A DNA stretch of 64,000 bases from Diplosphaera chodatii (Eukaryota; Chlorophyta; Trebouxiophyceae; Prasiolales; Stichococcaceae): positions 868,001-932,000 of the forward strand of contig JAALGY010000039.1 of the NCBI GenBank assembly GCA_032358165.1. The letters are read 5' to 3'. The translations under genes were made by a program, and so were the position numbers. Below are positions 55,201 through 64,000 of the stretch, one piece after another (the stretch's first letter is position 1; each line of letters opens with the position of its first letter). A model generated the notes under the pieces. The model saw nothing but the letters and a program-made list of their open reading frames with translations, was not told where the DNA came from and searched no databases.

Positions 55201-58200
55201 ATGGAGGAGGAGAGTAGCTGTCTGACGCGCTTACCACACCTGCAGGCGCTGACCGTGCCGCTGACGGTTTTGTTGGCGCTGTTGGCTGTCGGCACTTCTG
55301 AGGCCGCGCGCCGCGGCGATCGGACACTGCTCCAGCAGAGGCGCAGCGGCTCACCACGCGGCGGCTCACCGACCAGGGCCCCAACCAGGGCCCCGACCAG
55401 GGCCCCAACTAGGAGCCCAACCCCGCGCCCAACCTTGAGCCCAACCTCCAGCCCAACCTCCAGCCCGACCTCGAGCCCAACCTCGAGCCCAACCTTGAGC
55501 CCCAACTCCAGCCCAACCTCCAACCCAACCTCCAGCGGAAGCGTCCCCACGGGAAGTGGTGGAAGCAGCAGCGGCAGTGGTAGCGGCGGTACCAGCGGCG
55601 GCAGCGGGGGGACCACACCCAACTCGCGCGTCTTTGACCCGCTGCGGCCATCGCCGTTCGATGAGACGGAGTGCGATGTCGTGCGGCAGGGGCAGACATA
55701 CGAAGTGCGCCCTGACTCCCTCCTTGGTGTTGCACCCACTTCTTGATGAACATAAAGCCTGGGTGGATCTCAACAGACAATGATGGCGTGCCTGTGACAC
55801 CTTGTGCTGGCACAACTCTGCTGAGTACATGCACATGCTGTTCGCAACGACTGTCCGGTGGCTCCAGTGGTGCTCTCACGACCGTGATGACTCTCCAATC
55901 TGCAGGCTAGTGGGTACCCCTCAAGTCCTTTCCCAACAGCCCCATTCGTCTTCGCCCAGCCCTTCAAACCGCTCACGCCCATCAACCCTGTAGTCGACAG
56001 AATATGCAACGACGTGCGACATTGCCTGCTGCAATCTCAGCATCACAGTGTTGTTCTGTCACTGTCGATCATCAGCAGCCTGTGCACAGGGAGTTCACAT
56101 TGTACACCGAGGGCTTTGTGCTATATCAATGTTTGTCTTGACAAGACAAGACAAAGCACATGTGACATCTGCAGGATGGCTACTGCGTTGACGGCTACGA
56201 GGTGCGTGCGTATATGTAGTAGACAAGGTTCATTTGCACATGGCGCTCTGTCCATGCAGTATTAGTGTTGTCTGGCACTGAGTCCAGCCAGTCACACCCA
56301 TGGCCATCACGTCCTTCGCGCACATTGATGTGATGATGTCAAGATCGATCCTTTGTTACCTTGCAGTTCACCATCGAGGAGACGATGAAGGACTTCGGCC
56401 TCACAGGAACGGCCTGCGCTGGTCCATCTGTGCCGTCGCTTGGGTACAATGGCATCGCGCCAGGACCAATCATCAACCGACCCCAGTGCGGCCAGTTGCC
56501 CCTCACACTGCAAGCAGTCAGCGTCAGGACGTATCCGCATCCTTGACACGCAGCTTTGCAGATGCTTGCCTATCCCCGCTCTGGCACTGCAACGTCCAGT
56601 TGTAGTATAATCAGACGCACGGTTTGTGGCAATTCAAGCAGATGGGACGCTTGTGCAGGGGTGTTCCACACGTGGCACGCTTCACAAACAACGTGTCGCC
56701 CAACTCTAGATACTTCCCGCCAGCCGGTCCCGGGAACGCGGGCTCAGAAGGTGCTGCTGCATTGGCACCCTGCAAACACTTCGCGTGTCAATCAAACCTG
56801 CGTAGGCTCTGGACACGCTCATCAAAATTATTCCTGCCTCGGATGACCACATTGCTGTGTTCCACCGCAAATCAGAGACGAAGGACCTGTGCCGGGACCG
56901 TGCTGAGCGCTTTGAGCACCACAAAGACATCGCGCCGGGCACCGGGCGGGCCTTTAGTGTGCACCACCACGGGGAGGCGTCCACGTCCGACATGGACGGC
57001 TGGGCGGAGCAGTTCATCTGCAATGGCGAGACCAAGGTAGCCACATCAGCAGGCAGTTTTGTGATCATGCTGTGGTGTGCCGTCCTGCTGCTGCACACGA
57101 CCATCTGACATGTTGTCCGCACTTTGCAGGATTACGTGATCCCGAATAACAGGTACCCTCCACGGTTTGCTGCTGTTGCTGCTCGCAGTGTGTTCATACA
57201 GGTGTGTCATCATGCGAGTCTTCGTGCAGATGTCATCAAGTCCAAGTGCTCCAGACTGAGGACCTCCCTGACTGCTTTCACAGGCCAGCTACCCTCTGGT
57301 ACCATGATCACGCAGTCGGCATTACGTCTGAGAACGTGTATGCTGGTGAGCTCACCCGCAAGTGTTCCGAAGAAATGTCATCTGAAGTGTCATATAATGT
57401 GCCTGCGCTGTTTCAGGTTCTGTCGTGTGGTGCTGAACAGCACACATACAACCTGTCTGGGCGGGCCAGCTGACAGCCTGACCCCAGAGTGAGTGCTGCT
57501 CCTCATGACACGCAGGACTGGTCAGCATGCTCATCGTGCGGCCCTGCTCCCCCGAGGAGGACCCTTTCCAGGTACATGCCTACCTACTGCAGGTTGTTTG
57601 CCTGCTGGCTAATAGGCTTTTTTTGGCTAAAGGAATGCCAACTGCTACACAAAGGCATGCACGGGCCAGCTGTACATGTGTGCATCAGCAGCAGATGCTA
57701 AAGCTGGCCTGCCTGCCATCATGATCTGAGTTGCACTGTCAGACACTGTACCAGCAGTGGTGCGCCATATGTGGCAGGTTGAGGGCTTCGGCGGGAGGCC
57801 TGCCGTCACGGAGCACCATCTGCTCCTTTCGGACTACGTTCTGTCTGCGCCTCGACGGGATGAGCCTGGCGTCTGCCGCCTGCGCTACGAACGCCAGGGT
57901 GCCTCCTCAATGCTTTCACCAGTGCTCTGCATCCGTCGTTTGTCGTGTCACAAGCCCTGCCAGGGCGCCTGGCTGTTTGACCAATGTCGAGCTGCTGCAG
58001 GTGCCATGCTGACGTGCCCCTGGCCTTGCAGGTGTGCACGAGGACGACCTTTGGGGTGACATCAACGCAGTCAATGGCGTGCCTTGGCCTGTGCTCGACG
58101 TGAGCGCCACGTGGAACCGTTTCCGCATTCTAGGTGAGTTCGTCTTCATATTCACCAATCAACCAACTGGGGTGCAACTCAACCTGGTCTTCCATCCTGT

Positions 58201-61020
58201 GTGTCCCTGCTGTCTGCACATAATGACACTGCTATGGACCCCCACTGCGAGGCGACCAGTCATCCGTCATCCCTCTGCAGGTGCAAGCGAATCTCGTCCT
58301 TGGATCCTTCAGGTATGTCTGACCCAACCTTTCCGTGTGCCACCTTGGGTTGCCCACTTTGCTTCCACATTTCACTCCACTTGAAGCTGGCTGTGCCATT
58401 GTGCATACAAACACTATGGCAATGTTCTTGCATGTGTGTGCAGATATGGGACTCAACCGGTGCAGAGATCAGCAGCAGGATCTGTAGGATCCTGGGCGGC
58501 GAAGGCGGCTTTGCAGATGTGCCCAAGATCTGGCTTGCAGGCGGGCTGCTCACTGACGTGGCTTACCGCTGGGATGTGGTAAGACCCTGCAAACTTCCCA
58601 GATGGTCACACCTGCCACTGGTCCTTGCACATGTGCAGCTGCGGTCGGTCTTGCCAAGTCAAGAGCAGCCTTGATAATATAATCTGCCGCGAGACATGCG
58701 TCATCACAGATCAATGGCCACTCTGACGCCTGGTGCCTGTGCTCAGGTGTGCGACTTCACGGGCCAATCTGGCAGGCCACTCTACGTCATCAACAAACCC
58801 AACCCGGACATCACCACCAGCGACACGCCCTACTTCTGCCACAGCCACCTGGTCATGAAGATCAATGTTGGCGCCCCCAATGCGGCCGCTGGTGTACCAA
58901 ACCTGAACGCCTTCAACAACGAGCTGCGAACTGGACCACTGCCACTGGACCTCGTGCAGGTAACCAACTGGTGCTCCCAGAAAACAGTGTGGCCGTAATC
59001 AGCAGGCAGCGATCACGACATGCGCACTCTGCTCCTCCATTGCAGGTCCTTCAACGCCGCGCTCTGCAGGGCGAGTATGATCGGCAGTTGGACTTCGGTC
59101 GTGGCGGCGGCATTTGGGTGGTATGTCCTCAGACTCACTGTCAGTGCTGTGGTCTCACTTGCTATGCAAGAGTGTGGCAAGCCTTGCTTGACATCGTGCA
59201 CCCTATTGACATACCCTGATAGACTGGCCTGCCTGTGCCATGCAGGTCAACGGCAGGTACGTGGCGAAAGTTGCTGAACAACGCCAGACATCCCCAGCCT
59301 GACATGTGGACGATATTTGCAGCACCACTGCATGTGTTGTAACATCTATCACTGCCATCCTGTGCATATGCTGAACAAAACATTCATATCTGCAGGGGAT
59401 GGGACTACAAGGTATGGTTAAGCACGCATGTTTTGCTTTTCAATCAGCATACTGCTTGAAAGATATGATGTCTAAACATACTTTGTTTTGTTTTTAAGGA
59501 CGATAAATTCCCCGGACAACCTCACATCGAATACAATGTGAGCTGGTGCACAGTATCTACATGGCTGCAAGAGCAGACTTCAAGCTTGGTGAAATGTCTG
59601 CACTGCCCCTCACTGGGGGCAGTGTGCTGCTCACACTGCTGCAAAACCATTGCAGTATTTTGCGCCAGCTGAATCTTGACGATGTTCCTGTACGGCCGCA
59701 GGATGTGGGCCAGAACAACATCGAGCTGTGGAACTTTAAGACAGGCGGCGGCTGGATCCACCCCATCCACGTCCACCTGGTGGTGAGCGCATGATGCATG
59801 CTGCAGTGATGCTGAGAGCAGTCAAGCGGTCAGAAGTTGCAACTTCCCTCATTTCACCGGCATCTTGCTGACAACATGACTTCATCAGGCAACAGCACAC
59901 TACAGGCTTCAACCATCATGTGTTTGCATGTGGCACCCTGCACGCATGAATATTTGCTGCAGTGTGACGAGGTCACTGTCCTCGCAGGACTTCTTCTGCC
60001 TGGCAATCAAGGACAGCGGCTGGCGGCCTTGCCCACAAGAGTATGACAACGTAAGTTTTCTTGTCAGGAATATTGAACTCGATCTATTCGTCAACGTTCA
60101 TAGCTTGTACCAACAACATAAATTTGATGTGGATTTTTCGCTCTGCCTAGGTTCCCAAGGACGTGATGCACATTGGCTCTGACGTCGGCGAGGTCATTGT
60201 GGCGGCGCGCTTCGGCCCGCACCTTGGCGAGTACATGCTGCACTGCCACAACGGCGTGCACGAGGACCACGAGATGATGCGCGCGTTTATGGTGGGTTTT
60301 CCGTGGTCGGTGGCATGTGTGCGCTGATCGTGGCATGCAGCCAGGACATGAGCACACACTCGCTGAGGTGTGCGCATCCCTCTTAGGCAGGAAATCTTGT
60401 AGCGGCTCAGCGTCGCAGAGGATGCACCATGTGTGACTGGTGAACCATGGTGCTTCTGCAGGTGACGAATGCCATTGAGGGCAAGACGTTCACATCCACG
60501 CCGCAGTTCAACGTCTCGCTGCTGCGCAACACGCCCCCCGAGCTCGGCATGCAGTGGGGCGACTGGCGTGACACCACCTACGTCGGCGCCAACGCCCCCC
60601 TGTTCACCCAGGAGCACATCCTGGTACGAACCCAGCATGGTCAGTGCTGCTTCTTTTGCGCAGTGGTGCAGCAGCATCTGCATACACACGACCCTTCCTG
60701 CATTGATAGGTGCACAGCCTTGAATAACTGGCGTCCTTCCCCTACTGTGCAGAGGTTGCTGAACCGGGGCTACTATGACATATTCTATGTGAGTACCTGT
60801 ACCCGATGATTTTGCTCATTCATCTGATATACGTTGGGTTCTGCTGTCCGTCAATGCTGCCGAAGTGGGCAACCCTAGCACGATGCTGTGCTGATGCTGA
60901 CGACACCGTGACATGTGTTGTCTGCAGCCGCCAGCCGGCAGCCCGCTCAACGACCCGGTAGCCAACTTCTGGCTGCCCGTCTGCCCTGCAGCGCCTGCAA
61001 GCAGAGCGATCATTGGTTGA
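55201..61020 (+). CDS. Secreted multicopper oxidase (CotA/laccase-like), about 20 exons
   Basis: Exons 1-3 are 55201-55704, 55906-56013 and 56175-56201. The N-terminus has a hydrophobic segment (LTVLLALLAVGTSEA) and a low-complexity PTRAPTRAPT / SPTSSPTSSPT / Gly-Ser linker of about 90 residues, then FDPLRPSPFDETECDV. Oxidase blocks follow: LGYNGIAPGPIINRP, copper motif SVHHHGEAST (about 56960), LWYHDHAVGITSENVYAG (57290), DDLWGDINAVNGVPWP (58040), AYRWDVV (58560), HPIHVHLV (59760), and YMLHCHNGVHEDHEMM (60230). The stop is at 61018-61020. All four His motifs and the T1 Met position are present, so an active four-copper enzyme oxidising phenols or metal ions outside the cell is expected. Whether translation starts at 55201 or in an earlier exon spliced to GCGCTGACC at 55246 is open. 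Confidence 0.88.
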
Positions 61021-62000
61021 CACCGCAAAAAACGCATGATGCAGACATGAAAGGTGAGTTCGCAACGCCGCTGATGCTTGCATTATCACGGCTGCAGCAA
61101 ATGGCGGGACTCCCGCTCGGAGCTGCATTTAACTTCCACAAAGGACCGTGCATGCAGTCACAACACTAACAGGCTGGCATGCTGTGCAGCTTGACAGTGC
61201 ACCGCCCAAAGGTGTATGTGGTAGAGAGATGTAAATCAGCAGGACGGGGGCCAGGGTGTGCTGCCAGTGTACTCGGCCCGGTATACGCTTGGAAGTCGGA
61301 ATGAAGAAGCGAAGTACAAACCGAATAAACCGAAATCCCTGAACAAACGAAGTTTTCGAGACGAAGACGTTGTTGACTGGTGAAGAAGGGGTCCAGTTTT
61401 TGCATGTATCTATAGATTAGCTTGCAACACCTGAAGACTTTGACAGTTGTTCACAAGTTCACGTGCTTGCCCGCATCAGTTGGTATGGTGCTTGCGCCAG
61501 CTAGCTGGGTATGCTGTATGTGAGCCGGGTGGTTTTCCTCTGTCTGTCCCGGCATGTATGATAGTGTTCCAGATTTGAGACGCCAGCATGGTACAAATGA
61601 TGTCCATCCCCTTCGCTGTGACGACGGCTAGCTCCTCGTCGGAGCATCCGACGATGACTTCATCCCACCGTGACATGGACGTAGCACGGCGCCATGCAGC
61701 CAGCAGATTATGTCTCATGCGATGATACCAGTTGCACATCAAACGCGGCGCAGCCAGCTGCGCAAGTAGTCATATATACATGCATGCCAACCTGACTACT
61801 GTGGACGATGAAGATGAAGAAGGCGGGCTCCTGTTATAACAACACTGTCATCATCTACTGTGTAGCAGACAACACACTGCAAACACATACACACGTCGCT
61901 GCTGGCTGGTGTGTAGAACTGATCTGGCTTGCACCTGCGCATGCGCACACAACCATGCATGACATCACACGTCCGGTGGGTCTATGAGCTGTGTGCATCC
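61021..62000. other. Intergenic region with one unassigned minus-strand frame
   Basis: A minus-strand frame at 61742-61476 (88 residues, MMCNWYHRMRHNLLAAW, VIVGCSDEELAVVTAKGMD) has a protein-like composition without low complexity, but no partner exon or known domain was found. The rest is probably 3' UTR and spacer. Confidence 0.35.
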
Positions 62001-62364
62001 CAGGGCGTCTCCATCAGACGCAAAAGCTTCCTCATGGGTGGCCAGCATGATAAGGTGGCGCCGAAGTAATGCTCAGGGGTGTCGTGGCTGGTTGTGCAGC
62101 TCAACCCCTACGTACGATTGCAACTCTGGGGTAGCACTCGGGAGACTCGGTGCCTTCAACACGGAGCCAGCGCTCACGGCACTTCCACTCCGCACTGTGC
62201 CCCACCTCTTCCACCACCCAGGGAACCATGCGCAGTATGGTGCGACCGTCATGCTTTGCGAGGCTCCAAAAGTGTGCCTGTGCCTTGCGGCCTGTACGAG
62301 TCTGGGTCATCACCGCACTGAGCGGAGGTTTCAGCGCGCGTAGCGCACGCGCACGCATGTACAA
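62001..62364 (-). pseudogene. Remnant or exons of an unknown gene, copy 2 of a duplicated unit
   Basis: The minus strand reads KHDGRTILRMVPWVVEEVG, EWKCRERWLRVEGTESPE and then, in another frame, PEHYFGATLSCWPPMRKLL to a stop near 61988. The style (RTI.RMVPWVVEEVG, CRERWLRVEG) looks like a real conserved protein, perhaps two exons. It is the counterpart of 54245-54470. Function unknown; too short to name. Confidence 0.5.
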
Positions 62365-63045
62365 AACTCACAAAGCTGAAAGTGGCTCGAATGACGATTT
62401 GCGCACGTTCGAGCGAGCGAAGGCCGGGCCAGTAGCTCGGCAACACGATGACTGATTGATGGGAACCTCGGGCACGGATTGAGCATATGCCACTATCTAC
62501 CTTGGCGCAGTTTCTGGCTGCACAATCGTGTGATAGATGGGTTCATCAGTCACTATGCTGCAACCTTTGGGTTGTTGCTTGTTGCTGGTTGCGACGCCGT
62601 CCGTCCGTGAAGTTCCCTGTTCTGTGAGGTGCGTGACGTCCGACCGCACAAACGCATGTCGACGCGCAACATGGCGCATCTAGCCGTATGGAGCTGATGC
62701 TTTTCCAGCTGCGTTCCGCAATGCGCTTCGGTGCAGCCGACTCCGGGCCAGCTGAACGACAACCGACGTCAGCATAGCACAGTTGGTCCGTCCGCGATGA
62801 CACAGATGCACGTGTTGTCAAAAGGACTTGTCCCTTGTAGTGTATACACTGTCACACTCACGTAGAGCCTCCCACAAAAGGTACGATCAGCAGCTTGCGA
62901 GGCCATAGACCGGTTGGCTCACCTACGTGATTTGCATCTGACTTGCGCCGCCCGCACAGCAACATGCTGCACAGCCTGCCGGGCGTCTGGTTGACAATCG
63001 GTTTGCTGCGACCTTCAGTCAGTTTGCATGTGGAATTGAAGAGAT
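62365..63045. promoter_or_regulatory. Upstream region of multicopper oxidase 2
   Basis: About 680 bases without a supported gene, expected to hold the promoter of the second oxidase. Confidence 0.35.
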
Positions 63046-64000
63046 GTGGTCATTAGTCAATGTCGTTGCAGCCAGTTCGATCGTCGCCTCTGTCTGTACT
63101 CCTTGCAGGCGCTGTCAGTGACACTGATGACGTTGCTGCTGGCTGCCGCGGGCGCGGACGCCGCACGTGGCGGGCGGAGCATCCTGCAGCAGCAGCGCAC
63201 CCTTGCCCCAAGGAGCGGATCCCCAACACCCGCTCCCACCAGAAGTAGCAGCAGCGGCAGCGGCAGCAGTGGCGGCAGCGGCAGCCCCAGCGGCAGCGGC
63301 AGCCCCAGCGGCAGCGGCAGCCCCGTCAGCAACCCCAGGGGCGTCTTTGACCCGCTGGGGCCATCGCCCTTCAAGGAGACGGAGTGCGAAGTGCTGCCAC
63401 AGGGACAGATATATGATGTGCGCCCCGCCTCCCTGTTCACTCTGTCAACGCTTGGATGTCGACAGAGTTAACCTGAATATGATCAAGCAGCTTGCTGCCT
63501 GTCGATTGTCACTGTGCGATGAACATTTGCATTGCCGCATGCTGTCAGCTGGCATGCTGCACCGTTCAAAGGCGTTTGTCGTAGTGCATCATGGCAGACT
63601 CTAAACCCTTGGACCCGGACTCTGCAGGTGAATGGCTACCCATCGAGCCCGTTCCCAACAGCACCGTTTGTCTTCGCCCAGCCCTTCAAGCCCCTGCAAC
63701 TCCTCAACCCCCAAGTTGGCCTGACATGCAATGCGGTGCGTCCAAGCCTGCGGGGCAACCTTGGCTGCCTTCACTGTGGTTTGTGGTCCATCACCTGCAC
63801 CTGTGCTCAATATGTACCACAGCTAACTCCATCCGCACACACCCTGCGTTGGAGCACATGCAGCACTGCTGGCAGCCGCTTCATCAGGGGACACTGAAGC
63901 TGCTTCATCCTTGCAGGACGGCGCCTGCGTCGAAGGCTACCAGGTGCCCTTTGCCATATGAAACCTGCCGTATAATAAGCCGATCTCATGCACCCTCAAA
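63046..64000 (+). CDS. Second multicopper oxidase, 5' part, cut by the window edge
   Basis: Exons 63046-63417, 63628-63735 and 63917-63943. Exons 2 and 3 have exactly the sizes of exons 2 and 3 in the first oxidase (108 and 27 bases) and encode NGYPSSPFPTAPFVFAQPF and DGACVEGYQ, against SGYPSSPFPTAPFVFAQPF and DGYCVDGYE. Exon 1 has a hydrophobic signal segment (MTLLLAAAGADA), a shorter Gly/Ser/Pro linker (GSGSPSGSGSP) and FDPLGPSPFKETECEV. The copper motifs lie beyond the window. It is a tandem paralogue of the gene at 55201; the start (63046, or an earlier exon joined at 63109) is uncertain. Confidence 0.85.

Overview
This window looks like nuclear DNA of a chlorophyte green alga, most likely trebouxiophycean (Chlorella/Coccomyxa-like). 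That placement is inference. The grounds are many short spliceosomal introns with GTGCG-type donors and TGCAG acceptors, plant/alga-type genes (enolase with an ENO3-type N-terminus, DEK, histone H1, a plant-like FAD oxidoreductase), secreted proteins with SPT and PPSP linkers typical of algal walls, and LINEs that resemble the Zepp type in layout. No bacterial operons, CRISPR arrays, rRNA or complete tRNA genes were seen.

Bases 1-14213 are a retroelement graveyard. One LINE (called Z here) runs on the minus strand from about 6083 to 1831, with ORF1 overlapping ORF2 through an ATGA, an APE endonuclease and a partial reverse transcriptase. It is broken by three later insertions, two with clear target-site duplications and one with an imperfect one. 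Around it lie a second Z-like ORF2 C-terminal piece on the plus strand (6100-9060), five 3' fragments of another LINE (L), six insertions (seven pieces) of a non-coding retroposon ending in (CAAA)n (C), two copies of a short element (S), one with a tRNA-like B box, and four blocks of a strict 92-bp minisatellite (MS92).

Bases 14214-39340 are gene-dense, with alternating strands and several divergent promoter pairs: ZMAT2/SNU23 (-), DEK (+), a small basic DUF2423-like protein (-), a PUDP/GS1-type HAD phosphatase (-), a 2.6 kb tract without a supported gene, histone H1 (-), RMD5/GID2 (+), a TOG-domain protein (+), a WW-domain protein (-), enolase (+), a TDA3-like FAD oxidoreductase (-), a CsbD-like gene with two lesions (+) and an LEA-like protein (+). 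For most of these I rebuilt the exons and checked that reading phase is kept across every junction.

Bases 40052-64000 hold a 21-exon secreted modular cellulase (-) with an N-terminal beta-sandwich-like region, a proline linker, a GH5 domain, a KPT-repeat linker and a CBM1-like tail; then PIG-L (-), a large unidentified acidic-tailed gene (+), and a multicopper oxidase (+). The 5' end of a second multicopper oxidase runs off the right edge. The two oxidases and a small minus-strand remnant before each keep the same spacing of about 7.8 kb, so this is an old direct tandem duplication. The cellulase and the oxidases are secreted and plausibly act on the cell wall or on external polymers.
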